Shown here: piece by piece, positions 1-7,412 of the stretch
Position numbering within the stretch: the stretch's first letter is position 1
Layout: the number at the start of each line of letters is the position of its first letter
Source: CAZXBB01 sp964638815
GTDB taxonomy: Bacteria > Planctomycetota > Phycisphaerae > Phycisphaerales > SM1A02
Direction: 5' to 3'
Length of the DNA stretch: 29,429 bases
Assembly (NCBI GenBank): GCA_964638815.1
Contig: CAZXBB010000374.1
Span: forward strand, 1 to 29,429
Made by a program: the position numbers and the translations under genes
The notes under the pieces: model-generated
What the model was told of the DNA's origin: nothing
The model's database searches: none
The model's input: the letters and a program-made list of their open reading frames with translations, nothing else

Positions 1-138
1 CGGGTCGCCGGGTCGGCCGGGTCGGGTCGGTCGGGGCAGCAGCGCGACCATCCTAACGCGCGGCCCGCGCCACGGGCGCCGAAAACACCGAACGGACCCC
101 CCGCCCCCCCGCACGGGCCGGCCCCCGGGGCACCCGCG
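1..138. other. GC-rich spacer, no gene seen
   Basis: This edge segment begins with a low-complexity run built from GGGTCG/CCGGGTCG units (about 1-37) and holds a C-rich run near 99-127. I see no start codon with a ribosome binding site and no coding pattern. It lies downstream of the leftward dehydrogenase gene, so it could hold that operon's end, but I see no hairpin followed by a T-run. Confidence 0.5.
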
Positions 139-1107
139 TCATGCCTGATGAAGATCAGCAGCGTTGAAGACGCACCCGGCGTCGGGCGGCTCGCCGCGGA
201 GCACCGCCAGGACATTGCGGACCGAGCGGACGCAGATCTCCCGGTACGTCGAACGCGTGAGGCTGCCGACATGAGGCGTGATCACCACGTGCGGCAGCGC
301 GAGCAGCGGGTCGTCGGCGGCCGGCGGCTCGACGTCGAGGACGTCGGCGCCGTAGCCGGCCAGCGCGCCCGTGCGCAGACGCGCGACGAGCGCGCCCTGG
401 TCCACGAGCGCGCCGCGCGCCGTATTGATGAGCACCCCGCCCGGCTTCATCGCGGCGAGCCGCGTCGCGTCCACGAGGCGGCGGGTCGTCTCGTCGAGCT
501 GACAGTGCAGCGTCACGACGTCCGCGGCGGCGAGCAGCGCGTCGAGGTCGAGACGTTCGTACGCCGCGTCCCGCGCGCGGGGATCGGCGTAGACGACGCG
601 CATGCCGAGCGCCGCGCCGATCGTCGCCACCCGCGTTCCGATGTTGCCGAGACCGACGACGCCGAGCGTCTTCCCGTGCACTTCGTCGCGGTCGAAGCCG
701 GCCCGGCTCGCCCAGTCGCCGCGCCGGACCGCGTTCGCCGACTCCACGAGCCCGCGCGTGACTGCGAGCATCAGCATCACGGTGTGCTCGGCGATGGTCT
801 CTGCGTTGCTTCCGGGCAGATTCAGGACGGCGACGCCGCGCTCGCTCGCGGCCATGCAGTCGACGTTGTCGAGGCCGACGCCGCACCGGGCGACCGCGAC
901 GAGCCCGCGGCACGCGTCCATCAGCCCGGCGGTGACGCGCCCCCGGCCGCGCGTCATGATCGCGTGGATCGGCCCCGCGCCCGCCGCCTCCAGGACGGCG
1001 TCGGCGGGCAGCGTCCACGCGTGCACGGTCTCGGCGGACCCGGCGAGCTCGCGCAGCGCGTCGTCATCGATCGTCTCGAGCAGGAGGACGCGGGGGGCCG
1101 GCGTCAC
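139..1107 (-). CDS. D-isomer-specific 2-hydroxyacid dehydrogenase
   Basis: Predicted NAD-dependent oxidoreductase of the phosphoglycerate dehydrogenase/2-hydroxyacid dehydrogenase family, 322 aa, cytoplasmic. Visible signatures are the Rossmann motif GLGNIG (152-157) and the catalytic Arg-Glu-His set: R231 in NTARGALVD, E260 in LDVEPP and H279 in TPHVGS. Length fits the short family members without an ACT domain, so it need not be serine-biosynthetic SerA. I chose the GTG at 1107 because it overlaps the TGA of the upstream VOC gene in a GTGA junction, which suggests translational coupling; the longer open frame upstream of it is Arg/Gly-rich and does not resemble the family. It is the last gene of the leftward operon, where reduction or oxidation of a 2-keto/2-hydroxy acid would fit sugar-acid breakdown. 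The substrate cannot be told from sequence. Confidence 0.93.
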   Translation of the reverse strand: MTPAPRVLLLETIDDDALRELAGSAETVHAWTLPADAVLEAAGAGPIHAIMTRGRGRVTAGLMDACRGLVAVARCGVGLDNVDCMAASERGVAVLNLPGSNAETIAEHTVMLMLAVTRGLVESANAVRRGDWASRAGFDRDEVHGKTLGVVGLGNIGTRVATIGAALGMRVVYADPRARDAAYERLDLDALLAAADVVTLHCQLDETTRRLVDATRLAAMKPGGVLINTARGALVDQGALVARLRTGALAGYGADVLDVEPPAADDPLLALPHVVITPHVGSLTRSTYREICVRSVRNVLAVLRGEPPDAGCVFNAADLHQA

Positions 1108-1613
1108 GCGTCCTCCGACCGGTCGTGGTAGAGCGACGCGTCCTCCGACTGGAGTCCGCGCGCGTCGTCGCGTCCCGAGACGAACGCGCCGGTCTCCGCC
1201 TGGCACAGCTCGTCGGCGCCGAAGATCGATTCGTCCACCTTCGATCCCGGCGGCCCCGAGATCTCGACGAGGTTACCGGAGGGATCGCGGATGAACATCT
1301 GGAACGTCCCGTCGGGCAGCTTGCGCACCTTGCCCCACGCCCTGATGTCGATGATGCCGAGCGTCCTGAAGCGCCGGAATGCCGCCATCCAGTCGTCCAC
1401 CCGCAGGCAGACGTGACCGCGGAACGACGGGTAGTCCTTCCACTCCGTCACGTGAAGCTGCTGCGTCGCGTTCACCCTGAAGAAAGCGGCGGGATAGTCG
1501 AACTTGTACGCCGGCAGCGGCTCGAGGCCCAGCTCCTTCTCGTAGAACGCCGCCGCGGTCTCGATGTCGTCGACGATGAGGCTGACGTGGTTGATCTCGG
1601 TGGCGCGCGTCAT
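1104..1613 (-). CDS. VOC family (glyoxalase/dioxygenase-like) protein
   Basis: Vicinal oxygen chelate fold protein of 169 aa with two beta-alpha-beta-beta-beta modules. The first begins INHVSLIVDD and the second FRGHVCLRVDD. Candidate metal ligands are H9, H67 and E117 (in SGNLVEIS), with E57 or H54 as a possible fourth, so it can plausibly bind a divalent metal. This differs from the other VOC protein at 3800-4216. I chose ATG 1613 because AGGAG sits 6 nt upstream; the frame extends further but without family similarity. A tail of about 45 residues after the VOC core is unusual and ends in an acidic, Ser-rich stretch. It overlaps the dehydrogenase gene by 4 bp and follows the enolase-family gene after 116 bp. 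Reaction unknown: lyase, isomerase, epimerase and ring-cleaving dioxygenase all occur in the family. Confidence 0.9.
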   Translation of the reverse strand: MTRATEINHVSLIVDDIETAAAFYEKELGLEPLPAYKFDYPAAFFRVNATQQLHVTEWKDYPSFRGHVCLRVDDWMAAFRRFRTLGIIDIRAWGKVRKLPDGTFQMFIRDPSGNLVEISGPPGSKVDESIFGADELCQAETGAFVSGRDDARGLQSEDASLYHDRSEDA

Positions 1614-1729
1614 GTGAAGCTCCTGGCTCTCCCTTGCGATCGGGCTCCGGTCTCGAACCACGCGGGCACGGACACCAGTAGCGCGCATTCTAGCCCGCAT
1701 TATGCATGAACCGGATCGCCCGCTGCGGG

Positions 1730-2893
1730 CTATCGCACGGTGTACTCGTCCACGAACGACGCGTCAGGCGTGACCCCCAGCCCCGGCGCGGTCGGCGCCG
1801 CGAGCACGCCGCCGTCCGGCACGATGACCTCCTTCACGAGGTCGTGCAGCATCGGGTTGCCGCCGAGGGCGTATTCGAGGATGCACGCCGCCGGGCTCGC
1901 GAACGCGACCGCCAGGCCGGCCATGAAGGAGAACGCCGATCCCCACAGGTGCGGGGCGAGCTCGAGCTGGTACGCGTCGCACAGGTGCGCGATCCGCATC
2001 GTCTCCGTTACGCCGCCGACGATCGCGACGTCGGGCTGGATGACGTCGGCGGCGCGGCGGTCGATCGCGTCGCGGATGTCGAATCGCGTGAACTCGTTCT
2101 CGCCGAGCGCGATCGGGATCGACGTCGCCGCCCTCACCTCGGCGGTGCCGGCGAGGTTGTCGGGTCCGCACGGCTCCTCCAACCAGTAGAGGTTGCAGTC
2201 CTCGACGCCGCGGCAGAACCGCTTCGCCTCCGGCACGCCGCACGTGCCATGTGCGTCGCACATGAGCTTCGGACCCGGGCCGAGCGCCGCGCGCGCGGCG
2301 CGCACGCGGGCGATGCTCGCGTCGATCGATCCGTCCATCACGCCGACGCGCATCTTGACGGCGTCGAAGCCCCTTTCCACGTAGCCGGTGAGCTGCGCGC
2401 CGATGCTCGCCTCGTCCGCCCAGCCGCCGGAGGCGTAGCACGGCATCACGTCGCGGCACGCGCCCCCGAGGAGCTGCACGAGCGGCGTGTCGAGCGACTT
2501 GCCGAGCAGGTCCCACAACGCCGTGTCGACGCCGCCGACCGCCGCGATCGACAGCCCGCGCCGGCCGAGCCCGGGGAACGCGCGGCCCCGCGCCAGCGCG
2601 TGGTCGGCGCGGGTGCCGTTGTACATACGCTCCCACAGTCGCGTGATGCGACGCGGATCCTCGCCCACGAGCATCGGGCGAAGGTCGTCCTCGACGCACG
2701 TGACGAGCTGCGCGCAGCCGCCGGCGCTCCCGACCGCCGCCTTCGCCTCACCGTACCCGACGAGCCCGCAGTCGGTCTCGATGCGCACGAGCGTCATGTC
2801 GAACGCCGTCAGCCGGCCGAAGTCGGAGACGTGCTGCCGATCCGGCGGGATCGGGCACTGGAGCCACCGGGCGTCGACGCGCGCGATCTTCAT
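1730..2893 (-). CDS. Mandelate racemase/muconate lactonizing enzyme family protein
   Basis: Enolase-superfamily enzyme, 387 aa, normal length for the family. The N-terminal capping domain (about 1-125) is followed by the TIM barrel. Metal ligands are visible as D213 (LMCDAHGTC), E239 (YWLEEP) and E265 (LGENEF). Catalytic candidates are the K180-x-R182 pair on strand two (FDAVKMRVG), D288 (IQPDVAIVGG) and H315 (LAPHLWG), that is, a His-Asp dyad as in the mandelate racemase subgroup. Members dehydrate or racemise sugar acids by abstracting the proton next to a carboxylate; which acid is used here is not decidable. The start ATG overlaps the TGA of the upstream epimerase gene (ATGA), so the two are probably coupled. 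No good ribosome binding site is seen inside that gene, consistent with coupling. Confidence 0.94.
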   Translation of the reverse strand: MKIARVDARWLQCPIPPDRQHVSDFGRLTAFDMTLVRIETDCGLVGYGEAKAAVGSAGGCAQLVTCVEDDLRPMLVGEDPRRITRLWERMYNGTRADHALARGRAFPGLGRRGLSIAAVGGVDTALWDLLGKSLDTPLVQLLGGACRDVMPCYASGGWADEASIGAQLTGYVERGFDAVKMRVGVMDGSIDASIARVRAARAALGPGPKLMCDAHGTCGVPEAKRFCRGVEDCNLYWLEEPCGPDNLAGTAEVRAATSIPIALGENEFTRFDIRDAIDRRAADVIQPDVAIVGGVTETMRIAHLCDAYQLELAPHLWGSAFSFMAGLAVAFASPAACILEYALGGNPMLHDLVKEVIVPDGGVLAAPTAPGLGVTPDASFVDEYTVR

Positions 2894-3780
2894 CGCCGGA
2901 TCAGCGGGAGCAGGACATCCGCGGACTGGCGGATCTGCCCGACGTAGAACGACTCGCTCATGAGGTTCGAACCGTGGTCCTCGAGGAACTTCATCTTCTC
3001 CGCGCACACGCCGTGGAAGTCGGTCTCGGCCTGATGGGGGTACGGGTTCGCCGGCGTGCGGTCGAACGGCGGGCAGAACTCGACCGAGAGCGCACCGTCG
3101 TAGCCGACCTCCCGCAGCGTCGCGATGATCCGCGCCCAGTCGAGCGTGCCGAGCCCTGGCGCGAACCGGTTGTTCTCGCCGATGTGGAAGTTGACGAGCC
3201 GGTCCCCTGCCGCGCGGATGGCGTCGTACACGTCCGTCTCCTCCATGGCCATGTGGAAGCTGTCGAGCACGACGCCGCACGTCGGGCCGACCGCCTCGGC
3301 GAGCGCGATCGCCTGCGCCGCACGGTTGATGAAGAAGGTCTCGAAGCGGTTGATCGGCTCGATCCCGAGCCGCACACCGTACTGCCGAGCGTGCTCGTCG
3401 ATCTCCTTCAGCGACGCCACGGCCCACGCCCACTCCTCGTCCGGCGTCGCCTCGGGAACGACCTGGCCGACCGAGCCGGGCACGATCGTCATCTCGTCGC
3501 CGCCGAGCGCGCGGACCATCGTGACGCAGTCGGTGATATAGCGAACCGAAGCCGCGCGACGCCGCGGATCCTTCGCGAGCAGGCTGCGCTCGGGCGTCAT
3601 GAGGGAGACGGCCCCGCAGCAGCGGATGCCCGTCCCGGCGAGGATCGCGCGGACGGCGTCCGCGTCGATCTCGTCCGGGACGCCGGCGATCTCGACCGCC
3701 TCGTAGCCGAGGGCAGGCAGGCGGCGGATCGCGTCTTCGATGGGCTCCGCCCGCATCCAGGTGTGCATCGCGAGGTACAT
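2890..3780 (-). CDS. Sugar epimerase/isomerase, xylose isomerase-like TIM barrel
   Basis: AP-endonuclease-2/xylose-isomerase-like TIM barrel of 296 aa, closest in motif pattern to D-tagatose 3-epimerase/D-psicose 3-epimerase and related hydroxypyruvate isomerase-like enzymes. The metal set typical of that group is complete: E141 (in LGIEPINRFET), D173 (VLDSFHM), H199 (VNFHIGENN) and E234 (LSVEF). E141 and E234 would be the two proton-exchanging glutamates. The N-terminus MYLAMHTWMR begins directly with strand one; a GGGAG lies about 11 nt upstream, a little far, and a second ATG four codons in is possible. It starts 19 bp after the VOC gene 3800-4216 and overlaps the next gene by 4 bp, placing it firmly in the operon. 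The ketose substrate is unknown. Confidence 0.93.
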   Translation of the reverse strand: MYLAMHTWMRAEPIEDAIRRLPALGYEAVEIAGVPDEIDADAVRAILAGTGIRCCGAVSLMTPERSLLAKDPRRRAASVRYITDCVTMVRALGGDEMTIVPGSVGQVVPEATPDEEWAWAVASLKEIDEHARQYGVRLGIEPINRFETFFINRAAQAIALAEAVGPTCGVVLDSFHMAMEETDVYDAIRAAGDRLVNFHIGENNRFAPGLGTLDWARIIATLREVGYDGALSVEFCPPFDRTPANPYPHQAETDFHGVCAEKMKFLEDHGSNLMSESFYVGQIRQSADVLLPLIRR

Positions 3781-3799
3781 GCGCGTCGGGTCTCCCGCT

Positions 3800-4216
3800 C
3801 TAACCCATCTGGTCCGAGAGTGACTGGTTGAGCATCAGCGTGTTGCCGTCCGGATCGAAGAAGGTCGCGAGCTTCACCATGTTCGGGATCTCCATGGTCT
3901 CGCCGTCGAACCGGACCTTCCGGGCCTCGAGCGTCTTCCGGGCGGCGTCGATGTCCTTCACGCCGAAGGTCGGAGTCGGGCCGCCGGGGTTCACGTTCTC
4001 GACCTGGCTGAGACCGACGTTGACGCCGGGCACCGGCGTGGTCAGCTCGCACCAGCCCATCTCTTCCATGTGGTACATGAGCTTAAAGCCGAGGACGTCC
4101 TGGTACCAGGCGAGGGAGCGGGCGATGTCCTTCACGCGAAAAGCGATGGTGAGGCCGGCGTCGTAGCCGAGCGCCTGTCCGGCTTTGGTGAGCTTCTCGG
4201 AGGATGTCGTCGTCAT
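3800..4216 (-). CDS. VOC family protein, first gene of the leftward operon
   Basis: Glyoxalase/bleomycin-resistance-fold protein of 138 aa. Two VOC modules are visible: LTIAFRVKDIARSLAWYQDV (21-40) and PTFGVKDIDAARKTLEA (82-98), ending FFDPDGNTLMLNQ. The positions that usually carry the metal His and Glu (first strand AFRVKD, last strand LMLNQ) lack them, so this copy may bind a ligand rather than catalyse a metal reaction. AGGAG lies 7 nt before ATG 4216 and fixes the start. It is divergent from the HxlR-type gene, an arrangement often seen between HxlR regulators and their targets, and it has its own strong promoter candidate (4289 to 4262). It could be a sensor, storage or detoxifying protein for a reactive carbonyl; none of these is shown by the sequence. 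Confidence 0.92.
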   Translation of the reverse strand: MTTTSSEKLTKAGQALGYDAGLTIAFRVKDIARSLAWYQDVLGFKLMYHMEEMGWCELTTPVPGVNVGLSQVENVNPGGPTPTFGVKDIDAARKTLEARKVRFDGETMEIPNMVKLATFFDPDGNTLMLNQSLSDQMG

Positions 4217-4240
4217 GGCGGGTCTCCTGATTGAAAAGGG

Positions 4241-4269
4241 TTGACGTGCGAATGAGATGTTTTTATACT
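4241..4269 (+). promoter_or_regulatory. Sigma70-type promoter for the HxlR gene
   Basis: TTGACG (4241-4246), a 17-nt spacer and TATACT (4264-4269) form a near-consensus promoter in an AT-rich island within GC-rich DNA. Transcription would start near 4276, giving a leader of about 60 nt before the GTG at 4337. Confidence 0.7.
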
Positions 4270-4289
4270 AAGTATCAATCAGCCGTCAA
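4262..4289 (-). promoter_or_regulatory. Sigma70-type promoter for the leftward VOC/epimerase operon
   Basis: On the minus strand TTGACG (4289-4284), a 16-nt spacer and TATAAA (4267-4262) form a near-consensus promoter. The start would be near 4255, with a leader of about 40 nt carrying the AGGAG of the VOC gene. Its -10 box overlaps the -10 box of the opposite promoter. Confidence 0.7.
4265..4275. promoter_or_regulatory. Candidate operator: palindrome ATACT-A-AGTAT
   Basis: A perfect 5-bp inverted repeat around one base (ATACT A AGTAT) covers the -10 region of both divergent promoters. HxlR/DUF24 regulators are known to bind short inverted repeats near the promoters of adjacent divergent genes, so this is the natural site for the product of the gene at 4337. 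Binding is inferred, not shown. Confidence 0.5.
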
Positions 4290-4336
4290 GCAGCCAGCGG
4301 TAAAGCAGCGTCAAGCCGTCTCGTCCCGAGATTCCC

Positions 4337-4885
4337 GTGGACCCCCTCGATCGCTTCATCACTCTCTTCCACCGCCGCTGGGCCGTTCCGGTGCTCGTGG
4401 AGCTCGAGGCCGCCCGCGGGGCGAAGTTCATCACGCTCGCCAACCGCCTCGGCGTCGGACGCGCGACGCTGGAGGCGACGCTCGGCGACCTCGTCGCGAT
4501 GGGGTGGGTGGTCTGCAACCCCGGAACCGGCCACCCCATGCGACCGGAGTACCTTCTCACGGCGGAGGGCGCCCGCCTGGCCCCTTGCTCCGGCCGCCTC
4601 CTGGCCACGGTGAGGCGGCTGGAGATCGAGCCCCTGGCCTTCCGGAAGTGGACGATGCCGGTGACGTACGTTCTGGGTCATGAGCCCCACCGCTTCTCCG
4701 AGCTGCGTCACGAGCTCCCCGACATCACGCCGCGGGCGCTGACGCTCTCGCTCAAGGACATGCAGCAGACGGCGCTCGTCCGGCGCGACGTGTACGACGC
4801 GTTCCCGCCCGTGACGAGCTACCGCCTCGACCGCCGCGCACGACCCGTGTTCAACGCGCTCGTGGGCCTCGCGGAAGCGGTGTGA
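4337..4885 (+). CDS. HxlR-like transcriptional regulator with two winged-helix halves
   Basis: A 182-aa protein that reads as two HxlR-type winged helix-turn-helix domains in a row. The first half starts RRWAVPVLVEL (13-23), has its recognition region near ANRLGVGRATLEATLGDL (35-52) and ends in a wing with PEYLLTAEGARL. The second starts RKWTMPVTYVLG (103-114), has FSELRHELPDITPRALTLSL (120-139) as helix region and ends TSYRLDRRARPV. Ordinary HxlR proteins have one such domain in 100-130 aa and work as dimers. The GTG start is the only one available in frame before upstream DNA lacking starts; its ribosome binding site is weak. Classic N-terminal redox cysteine of YodB-like members is absent; C60 and C84 are the only cysteines. 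It probably controls itself and the leftward operon. Confidence 0.88.
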   Translation: MDPLDRFITLFHRRWAVPVLVELEAARGAKFITLANRLGVGRATLEATLGDLVAMGWVVCNPGTGHPMRPEYLLTAEGARLAPCSGRLLATVRRLEIEPLAFRKWTMPVTYVLGHEPHRFSELRHELPDITPRALTLSLKDMQQTALVRRDVYDAFPPVTSYRLDRRARPVFNALVGLAEAV

Positions 4886-5007
4886 GCGCTGCTCGGCACT
4901 GGCGCGCTGCCACGCGAGCCCCCCCATTCGGCCTGCATCTGCCTCTCTCATCGCCATCGACACCCGGGCCTGCATCCGCGCGGAAGCCGGCGGGGATGCC
5001 CGCGAGC

Positions 5008-5709
5008 TCAGCGCGCGTCCTCGTCGAGCATTTCCGCCAGGCGGTCCTCCCCGAGCGGTGCGCGTCGCTTCACGCGCAGGCTTTCGTTCCACTCGCGTGC
5101 GAAGTCGCGCTGGAGACGGCTGTTGACGAGCGCGATGAGCGCCAGCGCGATCACGGCGCCGAGGCCGGCGAGCGCCATGTCCTTGTGCGCGTCCCACTCG
5201 TCGCCCTGCGTGCCGAGGTAGTGGTAACCGAGCTCGCCGCCGAATACAGTCGCGGCCGCCCACTCGATGAGCTCGTAGATGAACGACGTGGAGAGCGTGA
5301 CGTCGAGCGGCAGGAAGTAGCCCCAGAAGCCGCGCGCCTCGGCGACGCGCAGGAAGAGCTCGCGGATCGGATACGCGAGCAGGAGGCCGTAGGCGAAGTG
5401 CACGAAGCGGTCGTAGTGATTGCGGTCCCAGCCGAAGAACGACCCGATCGTATCGGCGATCGGCACCCGGGAGTAGGTGTAATGGGCACCGACCGTGTGC
5501 AGGCAGAGGAAGACGAAGATCAGCGTGTACGACGCACGCGAGAGCGGGAAGACGTTCCGGGTCGCCACGAGCAGCGCGACGAACACGACGGCGATGAGGT
5601 TCTCGAGCAGCCAGTCGGCGCGATCGTACGGACGGATCGCGAGCGCAATGAACAGCGCGGCGTAGGCGACGCCGAGCCAGAGCGCGGAACGGTGTTGTGG
5701 CCATCTCAT
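5008..5709 (-). CDS. yjdF: YjdF-like inner membrane protein (DUF2238)
   Basis: Polytopic membrane protein of 233 aa resembling E. coli YjdF (DUF2238). About six hydrophobic segments are visible near residues 9-26, 34-50, 59-80, 105-120, 128-155 and 178-198. The conserved acidic and aromatic blocks of the family are present: GWDRNHYDRFVHFAYGLLL, FIYELIEW and GTQGDEWDAHKDM. Function in this family is not established; the conserved Asp, His and Glu residues at membrane edges suggest a metal or enzymatic site. It stands alone between the HxlR gene, which faces it, and the FG-GAP gene. No strong ribosome binding site precedes ATG 5709, but the N-terminus directly leads into the first membrane segment, so the start is reasonable. 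Confidence 0.9.
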   Translation of the reverse strand: MRWPQHRSALWLGVAYAALFIALAIRPYDRADWLLENLIAVVFVALLVATRNVFPLSRASYTLIFVFLCLHTVGAHYTYSRVPIADTIGSFFGWDRNHYDRFVHFAYGLLLAYPIRELFLRVAEARGFWGYFLPLDVTLSTSFIYELIEWAAATVFGGELGYHYLGTQGDEWDAHKDMALAGLGAVIALALIALVNSRLQRDFAREWNESLRVKRRAPLGEDRLAEMLDEDAR

Positions 5710-5783
5710 CGCGGTTCAGCCCGGCGGGCCGCCTCCATTGTGACGGGACGGGGGGCTGCCACGTTCTGCGGAAATCGCCGGAA

Positions 5784-7208
5784 TCAGTCCCACCGGGAGA
5801 GGATGATCAGGAGATCGGTGACCGTGACCGCGCCGTCGCCGTTCAGATCGGCCGGACAGCCAGGGCACGGCCCCCACGCTGCCAGCAGGATCACCAGGTC
5901 GCCGAACGTCACGCGACCGTCGTCGTCGAGATCGCCCAGCAGCGGCACGTCCGGACATCCGGAGACGTATACGGCGCCGGCGTGGTTGCCGCTCGTATCG
6001 TCGAACCGGGCGCCCACGGCCGTGACTGTGCCGTCGATCGCGATCGAGAAGCCGTACTGGTCGCCAGCGCCGGCGGGCCGCATCGTGAGCGGCGGCAGCC
6101 ATGTCTGGGAACCGGGGTCGAAGCGGTAGAGGTAGGCGGCGCCCGCGTCGGGTCCAACCTGGCCGTCGGTGTACGCGCCGACGACGAACACGTCACCGCT
6201 GGCGGCGACGGACCAGCCGAAGTCGTCACCCGCCATCGCGGGCGTGAACTTGTCGGGCGCGATCCATGCCTCGGCGCCGGGATCGTAGCGGTAAGCGTAC
6301 ACCGCACCGGCATCGACGCCCGACTGGTCGTCCTGGCGTGCGCCGACGACGACGACGTCGCCGCTCACGGCGACGGCATGACCGAACTCGTCGAAGTCGG
6401 CGCCGGGCGTCGCCTTGAACGGCGCACCCCAGCTCATGGCATCGGGGTCGTAGCGATAAATATATGCGGCGCCGGCGCCCGGACCGCCGTCGTCGTCGAG
6501 ATGCGCTCCCACGACGACGACGTCCCCGTCAACCGCGACGGACCAGCCCACCTCGTCGAAGCCGACACCGGGCGTGAGCTTGACGGGCACGCCCCACGCG
6601 CGGGCATCGTGGTCGTACCTGTAGACGTACGCCGCGCCGGCGTTCGGGCCGCTGGCGTCATCCCCCTTCGCGCCGGTGACGACAACGTCGCCGCTCGCAG
6701 CGACCGAGAAGCCGACCTGGTCGTTGGCGACACCGGGCGCGAGCTTCACCGGATCCCCCCATGAGCGGCCGAGCAGGTCGTACCGGTAGACGTACACCGC
6801 TCCCGCATCGTTGCCGTTGTCACGGTCGCGCCGCGCCCCCACGGCCAGCACGTTCCGGCATACCGCGACCGAGAAGCCGACCTGGTCGCCGGCGGCGCCG
6901 GGCGTGAGCCGCACCGGCTCGCCCCACGTCTTCGCATCGTTGTCGTAGCGGTAGACGTAGACGGCACCGGCCAGCACACCGCTCGTATCGTCGAAGCGCG
7001 CGCCGACGGCGAGCACCTCGCCGCTCACCGAGACCGCGTGGCCGAACTCGTCGCCGTCGGAAGCGGGCGGCGGCACCAGCACCGTCTCCGATCCGGTGCA
7101 CTCGGCGGCCGCGGCGAAGCCGGGCCCCGCCGCGAGCGCGGCGATCGCGACCAGCGCCACCGGCGCCAGCGCCCCTGACCGACGATCGACATTCGCGGTG
7201 CGCGACAT
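5784..7208 (-). CDS. Secreted FG-GAP repeat protein with dockerin-like tail
   Basis: Predicted exported protein of 474 aa. A signal peptide occupies about residues 1-36 (hydrophobic core APVALVAIAALAAG, small residues before AECTG). Seven repeats of about 52 aa follow, each with a D-E/Q-x-G-x-S/A-V start, a VVVVGA-like strand and an AGAVYVYRYD strand. This is the FG-GAP/integrin-alpha type and should fold as a seven-bladed propeller. The C-terminus has two EF-hand-like halves, DLDDDGRVTFGDLVILLAAW and DLNGDGAVTVTDLLIILSRW, i.e. a dockerin-type module that ends the protein. GGAGG is 6 nt before ATG 7208, fixing the start. It is monocistronic and divergent from the prepilin operon. Ligand unknown; repeats probably serve surface binding, with Ca expected in the tail. 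Confidence 0.92.
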   Translation of the reverse strand: MSRTANVDRRSGALAPVALVAIAALAAGPGFAAAAECTGSETVLVPPPASDGDEFGHAVSVSGEVLAVGARFDDTSGVLAGAVYVYRYDNDAKTWGEPVRLTPGAAGDQVGFSVAVCRNVLAVGARRDRDNGNDAGAVYVYRYDLLGRSWGDPVKLAPGVANDQVGFSVAASGDVVVTGAKGDDASGPNAGAAYVYRYDHDARAWGVPVKLTPGVGFDEVGWSVAVDGDVVVVGAHLDDDGGPGAGAAYIYRYDPDAMSWGAPFKATPGADFDEFGHAVAVSGDVVVVGARQDDQSGVDAGAVYAYRYDPGAEAWIAPDKFTPAMAGDDFGWSVAASGDVFVVGAYTDGQVGPDAGAAYLYRFDPGSQTWLPPLTMRPAGAGDQYGFSIAIDGTVTAVGARFDDTSGNHAGAVYVSGCPDVPLLGDLDDDGRVTFGDLVILLAAWGPCPGCPADLNGDGAVTVTDLLIILSRWD

Positions 7209-7237
7209 CTGTGCCCTCCGACTCCCGCCCTCACCCG

Positions 7238-7265
7238 AGTCTAGATCAAGGCGGCGCCGACACAA
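7238..7265 (-). promoter_or_regulatory. Weak promoter candidate for the FG-GAP gene
   Basis: Minus-strand TTGTGT (7265-7260), 16-nt spacer and TAGACT (7243-7238). The match to consensus is moderate only. The spacing to the ribosome binding site would leave a leader of about 25 nt. Confidence 0.3.
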
Positions 7266-7276
7266 AATCTGTTTTG
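7263..7276. promoter_or_regulatory. AT-rich palindrome in a divergent spacer
   Basis: CAAAA-TCTG-TTTTG is a perfect 5-bp inverted repeat with a 4-nt centre. It sits between the divergent FG-GAP and prepilin genes, overlapping the -35 of the weak leftward promoter. It could be an operator for a shared regulator; nothing else supports this. Confidence 0.3.
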
Positions 7277-7412
7277 CGACACGTCCGGGCGGGGCCGCCA
7301 TTCTCGGACCCTCCGGGGCCCGTCGCGGCGGTCCGGCGGGCCTCGCGGGCCCGCCAGGCCGAGCAACGCGACACGCGGGGCGAGCGGCCTGCCGCGTCCG
7401 CTTCCGCGGGCG

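Noticed and set aside
1706..2947. Long plus-strand open frame opposite the enolase-family gene
   Set aside because: The enolase-family active-site residues are all on the minus strand. The plus frame is Arg/Ala-rich shadow sequence.
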